Part shown: positions 48,271 to 61,600 of the stretch, piece by piece
Layout of the letters: each line of letters begins with the position of its first letter
Position numbering within the stretch: the first letter of the stretch is position 1
NCBI RefSeq assembly: GCF_023343835.1
Contig: NC_064443.1
Coordinates: 10,726,001 to 10,790,000, forward strand
Direction: 5' to 3'
Length of the DNA stretch: 64,000 nt
Origin: Lagopus muta
Lineage: Eukaryota; Chordata; Aves; Galliformes; Phasianidae
Program-made: the position numbers and the translations under genes
Notes under the pieces: model-generated
Database searches by the model: none
What the model saw: only the letters and a program-made list of their open reading frames with translations
Told to the model about the DNA's origin: nothing

Positions 48271-51200
48271 AGCCCGGTTACGCAAGTAGCCCTGGTAGTC
48301 CCAAGCGTGTTTGCTGACAATGTCTGTCAGCACAAGGACTGCTGGAGCTCAGTGCATTGCTGTCTGCACCTTTACTGGTATGGGTGCTGCTGGGAGGGCA
48401 ACAGCACGTTTCTTTGGTTTCATTGGGACGAAATGGCACCTGGCTTTCCTCATCCCACCTTCGTAGCACATGCTGACTGGTCAGGTGCCTTGGGATCACG
48501 GAGGATCTATAAGCTCTCACAGGGCCTGCTTGATCAGGCTGTGTGCACTGCTTGTTCTCTCTGCTTGCGTTGGCAAGATGATGGATCCACGCACTTCCAG
48601 CTCCTGGACACAATATGCTGTTTTCCCCTAAACTGAGTTAGTGTGGCCTCAGCCAAATCCTGAATCTTTTCTCTGGAGTTGTTATAAGAGACATTATCTT
48701 TCATCTGGATTACTATTGACTACAGGACTAGGGCTGCTATTTTACTTTGACTCCGAGACAACTACTCCCCATCAGAGCTCTATCAAAGCAATTCAGGAGG
48801 GGCTGTGGCTCAAAGCTTACATTCTAGGATATGATTTAAGTCTATGCAAAATCATCTGCTACAGAAAGAGTTAATAGAGAGGGGTGTGGAGGGGGAGGGT
48901 TTGAGGAAAGTCACAGTATCAGGTTTTCCTCTAAGGGGCTCTCAAATAATCCCCAGCCCTGCCAGAAGCCGAACACCTCCTCAGTGAAGTCCAGGGTGTC
49001 TGTCTTTTTGACTCAGCTGCCAGAGTCATGTTGCAGAATTTGATCCTTCTGCCGGTGTCCCTTCTCCCCTCTACTGACCAGCCTCTGCCCACTGCTTTTC
49101 TGAAGCCTGTAAGATTTCAAGACCATGAAAGTGCAAAGCGATTTCATCTGGCCTTGTGGGCAGTGCAGCAGGTTCTCTCTTCACAAACGATACAGTTTCA
49201 GCCTTAGTGCTGTCCTCTGCTGTAATGCTAGATGGGTTGAACAGATGGGGAGGTACTATGGCAGGGCTCAGGGCTGACAGCTGCTTTGCAATTATAAATC
49301 TGGAATGCGATTTGAGGGGTCTAAGATACTTAGTGCTGGATCCTTAGTGCAGGAACATATATCAAGTAGGTCAGTCTGCACCAGAGGAGAGCAGGGAGTG
49401 TTGTGTGACAGGCTCCAACCCTCCCTTACAGAGTTCATGTTTTGGTGTCAATTCTGAACATTGAGATTTTAATGGTTTTAATGTTGGTTTGTTGTGGTCT
49501 TTTGGCTATTTATTCATGTCTTTTTTTCCTAGGTGTAACATAGTAATACCAAATGCTTCTTGAATGCGACTGTGACTTTCTCACTGATTTTACAACTTAA
49601 CTCCAGTTGGTCCCACTTCATCTTGGAGCTTAGGTGAACTACATGTAGCTTCTTTCTGAGGAAAGACAGCATTTATATCCTAGTTTCTTATTTGGGAAAA
49701 CAGAGATTTATGGAGATCAATGGGTTTGTGCAAACCTTGGCCTCACTGGAAATTCACATGGAATTAACCAAAGAAACCAAACCATCTTCCTCCTCTTCCC
49801 TGTAGGCACATAGATTTAGGCTGACTCAGGGCCCCCCTGAGGTTATATGAACCTGATTTTGCACTACAGAGGAGACTTGTGAAAGGAAACTAATGGTATG
49901 TCTGCCTGGCACCTCAGTTAGCTCCATCCGTGCTAAACCACAGCATGGACGTAGCCTGTCAGGTGTCAGTGAGCTGAGGGATCTCTTCATGGTTCCTCAC
50001 TGTGTGGCACAGATGCTGGGCACACGCATCCTGCGGGTGGTGCAGTTTGCATTCAGGGACCATGGGAATAGGACAGGCTGGTTTGTGACCGTGGGAAAAA
50101 AAGACATGTGAGTTCTCAAAGCCAAAAAGCTGTGAGCAGATCACGAACTCTAGCACGTTGAAGCTGTGTTAGAGAACATGATAGTCAAACATATTTTTCT
50201 GTTTTCATGCAGCAGCTAATTTACTGCTGCTTCCTCTATATGGCTCTCTAATTTTGGCACAATCATGTAATTGTGACTTGGTTTGTCTATGGATGGTTTT
50301 GCTTTGTCTGTCTGTTACCTCAGATAGGCTACCAGGGACTTACATATGACAGCATGATATAGGCTCTCTTGCCTTTCTCAGGTAAAGCTCATTTATACAA
50401 ACCCAACTGTATCTATATTCGGCTGACATGGAGTTTTCAAGCTTCCATCCCTGTGAGCTCAGAGTGTTACTGTCACTGATCTCTGCCACTGGGAACAGTG
50501 TTACATAGTCTGAAAAATGGCTGTGGGCAGTAATTGAATAAATAAAATAAAGAAAAAACATGACACAGTAAAAGCAACCTACATGGAATTGCACTGGTGG
50601 AAGTCATTGGTTGAAGGCCTTCTGACAAAGAGGTCACAGCTCTGTCTTCTGATGCTTTCTAACTTTGCAAAGCTCCTTTTGTAATGAGTCCAATGGTGTG
50701 GCATGACTACATTATTTTCCAGCTTTCCATAAGACAGACATGAGGGATGGGAGACGATGCCCAATAAGGTATCCTGGTGTAGCCTCATGGTCAGAGATGA
50801 CTGGGAGGCCAAAATTAGAAGACTCTGGTTTGGATATTAGTTTCACGATCTCTCCCTTGTACTGTGATATACTTCTATTTCCAAAAAGTAGTGATAAATC
50901 AGAGATCCGGAGGATTTTCATTGCCATACTTAGACACAGAAGACCTGTGATATCCTACAACCACTGCCTCCAGCACAGGGCAGGATTAGCACTACAAAAA
51001 AAACTCTGTATGAAGCAGAAGCTCTTTTGGGAAATGGTTGTGAGTCTTCCTTGTCTGAGATCTCTGAGAAAATGGGCTTTGGATTGCCTGGAACTGCACA
51101 TAACTTGATGTTTCGATCAGACCTAGAAATAAGCTTGCTTTACTGGAGGAATGTTCTTGCCCAAGCGGTGATTTACGAAGTACTGTTCTGATATTAGTAA

Positions 51201-51539
51201 GACCACCTAATTTCTGGACTTTAAATAAAAAACAACAAACTCAAATTTTGAGAATTTTTGCCTTTGCATGTAAATATTTTACCCCTCAAATTATGGTAAA
51301 CATACAGAGCAGCTAGAGTTCTCAAGTGGAGAGTCTCCATTCTCCAAGTAAAATTCTTCAAGGGGAGTGTGTAGGAGACTAATGTGATCTAACTTAAGGG
51401 GAGAATTTGGCATGTTGCCCTTATCCTACATGAATATATATTGCTGTCTCATAGTAATGGCATCCCTAGTATTACCAGTGTGAAGCATTTAAATACTTTA
51501 TATTGGGTCTTTCCATATGCTGGAAAGGCATAAAAAGCA
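48271..51539. other. gene-free spacer, part 5
   Basis: No coding exon, RNA gene or CR1 copy is recognised. Confidence 0.5.
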
Positions 51540-51576
51540 TCTTTTTTTTTTCTTTTTCTTTTTCCTTTTTTTTTTT
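51540..51576 (+). repeat. 37-nt homopyrimidine tract
   Basis: An uninterrupted T/C run (mostly T) lies 74 bp upstream of the long homopurine tract. Confidence 0.9.
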
Positions 51577-51650
51577 AAAGCATGTTTTGTTATTAGTTTT
51601 ATAATAACTCAATTATAAGTTGTTTTTTCAAGTTTTTTTCCTGATCTTTT

Positions 51651-51802
51651 GAAAAGGGAAGAGGAAAGGGGAAGGGGAAAGGGAAGGGAGGAGAGGAGAG
51701 GAGAGGAGAGGAGAGGAGAGGAGAGGAGAGGAGAGGAGAGGAGAGGAGAGGAGAGGAGAGGAGAGGAGAGGAGAGGAGAGGAGAGGAGAGGAAAAAAGAA
51801 AA
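51651..51802 (+). repeat. 152-nt homopurine tract with (GAGAG)20 pentanucleotide array
   Basis: Every base from 51651 to 51802 is A or G. A GGGGAAA-type lead-in (51651-51690) is followed by 20 perfect GAGAG units (51691-51790) and an A-rich end. Long homopurine-homopyrimidine mirror-repeat DNA can form H-DNA triplexes, and such arrays are length-unstable. Confidence 0.97.
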
Positions 51803-54800
51803 TTAGGATTCACAACTTTTCAAGATCTGGAACTGACAAAATGGAAATGTTGACACTTCTGTATTATCTGTGGTCATGTCTTGTTTGGTAGCCAGTACCA
51901 AACAGGAGGTGTGCAAAGTGCTCACCTTGGACCCTCAGCCTGAATTTCATGTTTACATATAGGAGGGGATCTCTTCAAAAGCTTGAAACTCAGGTCAGGT
52001 TTATGATAAAATTATGGGAAAAAATCCAAATTTTTTGGTGATGAAACAACAAATTGGAGCATTGACCTTTTATTGTGAGGTGGGCAAAAGAATAACATGT
52101 TTTGCAAGAAATGCTGAGACTTTCAAAACATGTGTGCAAACCTTGGCCTGGCTGACTGTGCATGGGCCAGATCCAGCTCTGAGGTGCTCAGCACCACCAT
52201 GCAGTTGTTATGCCAGCAGGGCATTATATTTGGTCTGATCAGCTCTGCTTCCAAATTGAATCTTTGCCTGCATCCTCAATGTGTGCAAGGGTCAATTTTG
52301 CAATATCCCCTAGAATAGTGACTACCATCCTCCAAATTGAGTGCTGAGTTATGTCACTGCCCAGCATTCCTGCCAGCGCCCCTTACCCTCAGACTGGAAG
52401 AACAGTCTTTGTAGTGTAAATGTCTAAGCAGATCTGCTGAATTTTTTGCCATAAGGAACAGCAGATGGTGCCAAACCTTGCTACTCAGAGGCTTCGCATC
52501 TCCTGCTTGGGTATTCAGGAGCTTCCACTTAGAGAATCTGCATCAGTTTAGCCATGGTGTTAATGCCATCTTTGAACCTACCTGATCCAAAGTATTTTCC
52601 ATAGGTGGTCAGCAGCAATCTAATCTAAATGGCTGGTGGCTCCAGAAATTTGAGTACTAATTTGTGAAGTTAAGTAACTGTTTCAGGTCCAGCAAGATAA
52701 ACAGCAAATCCCTAGCAGTGTGAAAGACAGCACTTAATAGCTTTATATATTTCCAGCATATGTGTGAACATATGAAACCGTAGCTGCTTACTCAGCTTTA
52801 GACACAGGGTGGCTTGCTTTCCAGTATCATAGGAGAAGTTCATCTCAAATTAGACTTCCTACGTTAGCACAAGTGCAGGGTGACCAATTTCCATGCCTTT
52901 GAGATGCGCCTTCCCTGCAGTGTACCATACTCCTGCAGTGCCAGCCTCCTACTCTTGCTGCACACAGAGCTGCTTGTGATGGACAGGGGATACAGGCAGT
53001 GCCAGCCTGCTTGGTGCTGGCTGCCCTGCAGATCTGAGCTGCTGTAAGAGAACAGGAGACCTAGAGGGTGATGGTTACTACTGCTAGAGGAGGTATCTGC
53101 TTCACCTCTTGCCTTTTTCCATCTCTTGGACAGCAGCCATCCACGCCTTCATGGTGTTGTGGGCAGACATTGAAGAAATTGTCCGTTCAGGTTCCTGTTC
53201 CTTCAGGCATTCCCTTCATCCCAAGGCAAAGTCCACAGGGATGCATCCTGGAGCACGTCACACTGGGTGAAGTCAAGTTCTCAGACTTGCTTTCTACACT
53301 GTTGTTATAAGGTGCCCTTCATCTTTTGGACCCCTCTTTTAAGCATTTTTTCCCCATTCTCAAGAGACCTCTACCTTGCATATCAAATCCAGAGAGACTG
53401 GTTCTGCTCAGCACCCAACTCCACCATGGAAATCTGGAGTAGCTCCATTTACTTAAATGAATTTGCTCACGATTTGCATTGATATAACTGAAGCAAGTCT
53501 GGTCCATTGAGCTGAACTGCAGTTCCCATGGCAACAGGCAGTTCTGGAAGCTAAAGCAGCAGGCAGAAGGGATGCTGTGTTAGCTGGGGGACTCCTGCAT
53601 TCAGATTTCGGGCATGGGATGGGAATGTAGGCTATATTTGGAGCACGAGCCTGGGGCTCAATTTCTGACTGTACCAACGAACCCTTGGGAAAATCTCCTC
53701 CCGCTGCCATAGTTTACCTTCCAGTTAAATGGGGATAGCATTACACAGGAGTGTTTTGAAAATTGATTCAGCCTCCTAAAATGCTTTGAGAGAGATCCTC
53801 AGATGAAAGGTGCAGTAGATCACACACTATTAATAATATCCCTTTCTGCCAGCATCAAATAAATGAGGCTGCATTGTCGGTGAGTAAGTTCCTATACAAA
53901 TGTAGGCATTTCCACGGCTCTGCAGGGAATGAGAGCACTACATGGGAAGTGGAGAGGAGCTTTTGTTCAGGTGTGCTGACGTATCTCGGGTTATTTCCAT
54001 CTGACCCAATGGAAGGTTTGGACACATTTTAGTCCCAGCTCAGGTCCAGAAGCAGCCAATAAGCGACCTAATTGAGCTCCAAATCCTCTTCTTAAATTGG
54101 ATAGAGCTCTGAGTATTAACTGGGCCCTCTGAACCCTTGTCTAACACCAGGAAGGAAGCAGTAGGGTTGCAGAAGTATTAACAGCTGAGGGCTTAAATTC
54201 ATTATGAGAACAGTATAAAAAGCAGTTCAGTGAGGAGGCCGGTCCAGTTCAGGTCGTGCCAAAGGTGTGACCTTGTCAGAACCAAAATAAAAATGCCTGA
54301 GTCGAGGATTTTGATTCGTATATTCACAAGAGACGCAAGCAAACTCTGCGACAGATGACATGAAAAAAAAATAATCACCTTGCCTTGCTCTGGGCATGCA
54401 AAGATCTGTTTCCATGGCTCTGGGAAGGCACAGCTGAAGGATTTCAGAGCGTGTGCTTTCCCTGTGTTTTAGTTACAGCAAAGATTTGTGGTAACAAAGG
54501 AGATCTCAGTAATTGCAAAAGGGAAAAAGGCAGCAGTAGTTTGCAATGACTAGATTCTGTAGACTCCTGACTTTTAATATCAGAGGATATTAATATCAGA
54601 GCATTGTGACTTCCCACACAGCTTCTGTCAGGGAATTGTGCTGCTATGCTTCTCTCACCAGTGCTGGACACACTTTTAAAACGTTTACTGCCATTGTTGA
54701 ATTTACCTGAGCTCCCTTTACTAGCAGCATTAAAAGCTTTGTGGTAACTGGAAAACTTGCCTGCTCACTGTTGTGCTGGGCTGTGTTGTATTGACATTGG

Positions 54801-55009
54801 TCTGAGTTACAAAGGGAGGATTAAATTTTTTTAAGACCTTAAGGGGTTTATTTTCTTAGATTTTTAAAGACATTTTGAATGTAAGAAAAACAAACCCTGA
54901 TTAATTTCATTCTGATGAAGAAAATCATCCTCTGACCTTTTTGTTTTTTACCTTCCTCCTCTTGATCAAGAAAAAGACAGGTGAGTGAAGGATGCACTTT
55001 TGTTAACTC
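51803..55009. other. gene-free spacer, part 6
   Basis: No coding exon or young repeat is recognised. A local 16-bp tandem duplication built on TTAATATCAGAG lies near 54574-54602. Confidence 0.5.
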
Positions 55010-55095
55010 AAAAAAAAAAAAAAAAAAGCAAACAAAAATACCAAGATTTTCCTGATGAAAATGTAACTAAAAATTGGACTTTTTTTTTTTTTTTT
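55010..55095. repeat. A18 and T16 homopolymers, inverted pair
   Basis: An 18-nt A run (55010-55027) and a 16-nt T run (55080-55095) are separated by 52 nt, so they form an inverted repeat. Confidence 0.85.
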
Positions 55096-58000
55096 AATTT
55101 AAAAACATCATTTGGAAGTGCTTACTCAAAAGAAGCACATTTAAAAAACACAAAACCACTTTTCAAACACATTTTTGACCAGTCATAGTTAGATGACAAG
55201 TGCTGGTGCCAGACCATTTGCTCTAGGGTTCCCATTGTTAACACTGCTGGAACTGTACTGGTAACAATGGAGGAAAATATGTACTAAATTATATTAATGA
55301 GAAGGCGACATTCTCACACAGTCATTTTTTAACATTTAAAAGGACATTCAAAAGCACAATATATAAAGCAAATTCCAAAAAGATTTATCCTGGGAGAGAA
55401 GGCTGAAGCAGAGAAGAAAGCCTTTTCATTCCACCAATATTAATACAGAGAAATGCATTTGGCATCAGGATTAAAAAGTTCTGAATGTCGAAGAAGTAGT
55501 GCAACTTTTTTTCCCAAGAGAAAATAGTGTCAGAGCCGCCAGGTCAATTAGTGTTCCTGTTTTAGAAGGTGAATATAGTGTTTTTAAAACCAAAAAGCAT
55601 TGTTTTGGATTGACTCCCTGCATTTCCATGGTGTAAGGTAGGTGAAGGGCTATCCTGCGTCACTCTGGTCCATATTCATCTGTTTGTGGAGGTGAGTGGT
55701 CCCTTGCACTGTGGGTACAGAGTGGGGAAGGTGGAGGGCTGTTTGGTACGAGCATCTTGCCTCATGGTATAGCAGCTGAATAAAGGAAGGTCAATGGAGA
55801 TAGTATCCATGGCCTAGCTCTGGATTTGGAAACCATCTGAAAGTGTTTGAAGGGCTCTACAAAGGGAAAAAACTCCTGTAAAAAGAAGAACAGAATTCAG
55901 GGCTTGATTCTGAGCAAAGGAAGACTCATGCTGGGCACCTGAACCTTTCTTTCTGGACAGGAAAGGAAGATTAAACAAAGACAGCATACCTCTCCCTAGC
56001 TGTCAAGTCCAATAATTTAATCCCACTTCCCTGTGGATTTGTAGGCATAGAGCTGCTCCACTAAGTCCTCTGCTGCCTTCAGCTGGGATCTTTCTGCACA
56101 TCAGATTCACCCGCAGAGCCCAGGTCCTGGTTTTCCTAGGCATGGCTCCTCGCAGTTTGTTTGGAAAGGTTCCTGCAGTGGCACTTGTGGAATGCAGAGC
56201 AAGAGTACCACAAGCAGCAAAAGCCCTTTCAGCATCAGGCACTCTGATGAGGCATGGACGCTCAAGTATGGCTGCTTCAGCAAGTCACTGCTAATGACAG
56301 GTGTTGTTTATTTTTAGAGCCTGAAAATGTTCCAATACATTTGCTTGCAAATCCTGCCTCTGAATCCACAGGTGCAAAAAAGCCTACAGACACGAGGGCT
56401 CCAGCATGTAAGGGCAGGCAGCAAGGGCAAGGCAAGAGCACCTGTAGGGTGACTGCCAGCACCCCTAAAGTGTGCTTCTGGTCAGCTGCTCACTGCAGCC
56501 GGCATTGGAAAATGACTCACAGCATCTTTTGTCCCTGCTGTAGACCACGATGGTATCAGACTGGGAATGGTACCCACCCCCTGACAGCCTTGCTCCTGGG
56601 ACTGGAATTATTTCCCCTCTGCCTCTGGAGTTCACTTGTGCCCAGGATAATTAGCTGGGCCAGCAGCATTTAAAAGCAAGCACACGTGACTGCGTCTCTG
56701 ATAATGACCCTGGAAAAGTAATGGAATCTAATTATAATTAGAAAACGACCCCAGCAACACCCCCAGCATCACAACAACCATCCTGACTTTGCCACAACAA
56801 GAATAAAAATATAGCAGCATATTTATAGCTTGGCATCTCTGCATTTGCAGCCTAGTGACAGGCTTCCTCCTGCCCTATTCTGTGTAGCCTGCTGTGCTGC
56901 ACAAGTAGCAAATGACAGAGTGATGTTTGTATGGTGCCCACCACCCAGAGATCCCAGCCTTTTTTTTCAAATTACTTAGTCTGCCTATTACTAATCTGCT
57001 TGATCTGTCAATTGATATATATTATTAAAAAACCCAAAGTCTTGTAGGACACAGCAAGCCAGTCTGAGAGTCACTACAGGAATCCTAAGGTGCTTTGAGC
57101 TCAGAGGTGGAAGTGGGCAGTTGCTAGATATCCACGTGTAGATCCCAGAACATCTCCTGAGCTCACAGGTCATTTTTTGGTATCTTCATAAAGCATTTCG
57201 TTGTTATAAAACGTTAAACACAAACTAGTTAAAAACTTAGAAGCATCTCAAGATCTTCGACATGTTTCCTCCTAGAACCTTTCTTTTCAGATCACAAGTC
57301 ATTAAACTGACTGCGTGGAAATAAAGGTCTGTCCTATCATCCTGTCCTGTATAAGTGATCCCTAAATTGTTGCTGGAGGTTTGCTTATACTTTTTCTTGG
57401 AAAGATGTCCTCAGACACCAGTGGTCAGATTCTTGGTTATCTAAGTGAGTTAGGTCAAAATTTGGCTCATGGAAGAAGACAGACAAAATCAACATCAACT
57501 TCTTAGTGATGTAATTGATATCTGAATCTGATGTAGTGAATATACCACATTTCAGGTGTTGGTTTTTTTTAATTGCATAGTAAAGGTTTGACTGGATGTG
57601 AAGCCATTTCTGCCTGTTCTCAATCAGTTGTGTCTATCAGCACTGTTGTTGGAAGAGGCTGATTTAATAAACTTGAGCCAGGTTAAAGATGAATTGCAGT
57701 GGTTCAGAATTAGGCATTTTAATTCCAAAGTAGGAGTGAACAGAGAGGGAATTAATTGGGATGAACTCTTCTGCTTTTAATCCACACCGCTTGAAACCAA
57801 ATTAACCTCTCTGTGTGCACAGTCCTGAAGGATTTAGCTGAAATTGCTGAAAAGCCTCCAGATTTGCATGATAATTTCAAAGGGACTATTTCTCTACCAA
57901 ATGCCCTGTAGAGTTGAGTCACAACTCTTCCTCTGTCCACAAATACTGATCTCCCCTCTTGCCCTTAGTATCTTTATGTTCATTTTTGATGTTAGAGGCC

Positions 58001-58463
58001 ATTACTGATCAAGTATGTCCCTGAAATTTATTTTCTGCCCATACAGCCTACGGGAAGAGCTGGCAGTTGAAACCAGCCTTTGTACATGATGAAGTAATGC
58101 TAATGCAATTACAGCATGAGACTGGACACAGCTCTGGCAGATGGGGATCGAGGGAGCTTCCCCTGTTCCCTCCTGCCTCCGGACCAGCTGCTGTGATGTG
58201 CACTCTGAGTGCAGCTGAGGAGGGGCCAGCTGTGCTGCCTGGCCCTCACCCCAGCCTGAACAGGGTAGGACTCACTTCTGCCTGCTTCTCAGCTCAGTTT
58301 CCCACTGCTTGAAGATGCAGGGCTGTCAAAAGGACTGCAGCGTTTGTGTTCACACTGTGTTGAGGCAGCACCTCTCCTCTCCCACATCCTGTGCATCTGC
58401 TTCAAATGAAGCTCAGTTTGGGACCCTTGTCTGGTCAGCTTTAGGCTGCCATCCCCAACTCAA
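55096..58463. other. gene-free spacer, part 7
   Basis: No coding exon is recognised. A perfect 14-bp homeodomain-type palindrome lies at 56728-56741 and a CACGTGAC E-box at 56683-56690. Confidence 0.5.
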
Positions 58464-58692
58464 AGAATCATAGAATGGCTCAGGTTGGAGGGGACCTTAA
58501 AGACCACATAGCACCAACCCCGTGCCGTGGGCTGGCTGCCCCCACCAGATGAGGCTGCCCAGGGCCCCATCCATGGCCTTGAGCACCTCCAGGGATGGGT
58601 ACCCACAGTTCTGGGCTGTGCCACTGCCTCACTGTCCTTTGAGTACAGAATTTCTTCAGAACATGTAAATCTCCCCTCTTTTAGTTTAAAGT
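58464..58692 (-). mobile_element. CR1 LINE 3' end, minus orientation
   Basis: It starts AGAATCATAGAATGGCTCAG and GTTGGAGGGGACCTTAAAGA, continues through CCAGGGATGGGTACCCAC and CTGTGCCACTGCCTCACTG, and ends at CTCTTTTAGTTTAAAG, the order of an inverted CR1 3' region. Its terminal sequence closely resembles the 34.4 kb copy, so both are probably from the same young subfamily. Confidence 0.95.
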
Positions 58693-61600
58693 CGCTTGCT
58701 GGAGATGGCTCCATACAATACAGCCTGAGCTCTCATTTCCTATCAGTTCATACAGCACAGTGGATCCATGGGTTTTGTGTTGTAAAGCCGTTGAGAGAGT
58801 AACACACAACCAGTACTGATAGCAAATAGCTTTCAAGCACTATAGGCAGGGAGATCTGAAACATCAATCAATATGGGAAAAGCCTGAAACCCTTAAGTAC
58901 ACAATTTTCTATTTTATGAAAGTAGAGGCAAATATGGATAAACTTATACAATGATTTGCTTTGCTCTGTTCCATCTCATACAACTTTCAGAATCATTCCT
59001 ACTAGTCAAAAGTCAGCTCAGAAGCAGCCTTCACACACTGAAGTGAACTCACTGGGGTGAGCTGCTGAAAGGGAGGGAATGTAAAAGCTGGGAATGTTTG
59101 CAAATTCAGTCATTCTGTGTTGTCCGTGAAAGACATTCCCCAGATTTTGAGGGTAGAGGTTATAAAGAGCTCAATAATAAAAGTTCTTAATCTAAGCAAT
59201 CAGGAGCTTTGCCAAACAGGAACAATTCTGGGAAATAACCATTTTATCTTTGGTACCTAACTGTATTTAAAAAAAAAAAAAAGCCTTTTATTATGATTAA
59301 TTTCTTGTGCTCAGGAAGTTTATGCAGCTGTCCTTGATGTGGGGTGCTTGTCCCTTGGTTTTTCAGATCCTGTGAAGTTCAGCACTCAAAGAAAAATGTT
59401 TTTCAAGTGGAGCTTTCTTTATTTCTCCTCTGGGCACCTTAACTCAGTGGCAGAATTAACCAAAGGAACTTACTGTGAGAAATACGGAATCCTGTAAAGG
59501 GATTTAGAGGGATTTGGGAGGTTTAAAGATTTTTCATCATCATGATTTGGAATGATTAAATTTTTTTTATTTTATTTTTTTAAACATATTTTCCCATGTT
59601 AAGCTCTTGAAGAATATGAAAATCCTATTAGAAGGGTGAAGCAGCCATTTCTGTTCTTGCAGGACACAAGAACCCACCTCCCCTAAGGGGTGGGCTGTGA
59701 AGGCTGTCCCATTTCTCTTGCTTCACCCCTTCCACTGGAGTCACCAGGCTCCAAAGACATCAGCCAGCCCTTCTGTGTCATTGCCTCACTGAGACAACTA
59801 CACCTTAGCCCAGCTTTCAGCCTGTGATGCAGCTGTTGGCACTGTGCAGAGTGTGGCACAGACTGCAAGTGTTGGGCTGTAGAACACCTCCTCTTGGTCC
59901 TCAAGCCACTGCTCACTCTGCAGAAGGCATTCCCCTTTATTTTGAGTCCTTTACTTATTTTATTATCTACTGTTTATTGTACTTACTACCTCCACTATTT
60001 ATTATTTAGTGTCTATTTTGTTAATTTACATTCCATTTGACTGGAAGGGATAAGAAATCCTTCAAGCTGTCCACGCAAGGCAGCTCAGTAAATTTTCAAA
60101 CAACCTTGGTTTGAAATAAAATCCTCCAAAACATGGCTTTGTTTTTCCCCTTCACGAGATGAGTGAAGCAATGTGGAGGAGCAGCAGCCATTGCAAGGAT
60201 ACTGCAGAGAGCTCCTGAGCAGGGCAGGAGCAGGAAGTAGGAAGCAGTCAGAGAAGCCAAAGCCAGAGAGAAAAGGAGCTAGCAAAGTAAGCATGAGACT
60301 TAGGAGCAAGGAAAGAGGAATGAGTGATTTTGGTCAAGGCAGCTGCTAGACTGAGGGGTGTGAGGGAAATAGGACAGGAATGAAGCCTAGGTAACAAATG
60401 AATTAGGCAGTGCATCATAAACTGTACTTCTGTCCAAAACTGGCCCTGTGTTTAAGCCATTGAAAGAGCTGTAGAGTGAAATAGAGATTCTGTGCTCTTG
60501 AAAACCACAGACCTGGTGGTGATGACCAGATGAAAACAACACGCTTTACCAGAGGATGGGTCCCCAGTCACTGGCCATTAGTCCCCTCTGCATTCCTGCC
60601 ATGTCCTGTTTGTCCCCCTTCCAATTACAAGAGGCTACAAAAGCCTCCGTGGGATTTTTGGGTATAGCATCCAGCAATGCCATGCTTGTCCCTGTAACTT
60701 CAGGTCATGCTGGGCTGTGGAGTTGAAAACACCTCCATGTGAGATGCTCATGCAGTTGAGCAAGGTGCATAGAACTCCTTAAATGAAAGGTGTGATACAA
60801 ACACCAACAGGTATTCTCACTTCTTTAAGAGCAGAATGTGTGTACGGGGTGACACAAAGGCAAAAATTGTTTGAGGGAACCTGTTTATTTGAAAAACGTG
60901 CCTTGCTGTTCCAGCCTGAATTGTTTGTCTTCCTTGGAATGAAAGAATGTAGGACATGGAGGGGAGGCTGCCAGAAAAGCCCTTTGGAATTGCAATGAAA
61001 TGGCCATGTTTGTGCTCAGAAGGGTCTCAGGCTTGTTGTGCTCACATCTGCTTTAAGTTATCCTGACGTTGTATTTTAATTTTTTTTTAATTGAGTTTAA
61101 CATACTGAGAAATGCACAAAGTTCTCTGGCCCTCAGGCACAAGAGGAAAAACCTCAACAACATCCACTGACCCCGCCACCATGTGCTCCCCAACAAACAT
61201 TCCCAAACAAATGCTGGTGATGACAAATCAGCCTGGGAGCAACGCGATGGCGGGTGCTTAATTGTGCACTGCAGTGCTAGGCGCCGCGGAACGACGAGGG
61301 AGGAGAGCAGATAATGAGGGTCAGATTTGCTAACAGTGGGCATCGGCCACAGCTGGCAGGTTTGGGGAGCATGGATGGAGGCAATTAGCGCGTTTCGCTC
61401 TGTGATGGATGCTCGGCTGCTAACCAGGCCCAGCGTCCCACTTCTCAACAAAGGTGGCTCTGAGCTCCTCCTATATCTTCAATCTTGTGTTATTCCTGGG
61501 CTGACCTGCCTGCAGCTCTCTGCAGTGCCCTATGCACACCAGGTTCCCATGGGGCAGGAAAGGAACAAACCGTGAGCCAATCTTCTCTGGCCTAAAAATA

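Noticed and set aside
47599..48636. Several overlapping open frames over 100 codons on both strands
   Set aside because: They coincide with the GC-rich patch where stop codons are rarer. Frames on both strands overlap each other and none has recognisable protein features.
51649..51891. Arg/Glu/Gly-repeat open frame and its antisense Leu/Ser/Pro frame
   Set aside because: These are translations of the (GAGAG)n microsatellite, not genes.
54574..54602. Tandem duplication of TTAATATCAGAG
   Set aside because: It is a single short duplication that needs no explanation beyond slippage.
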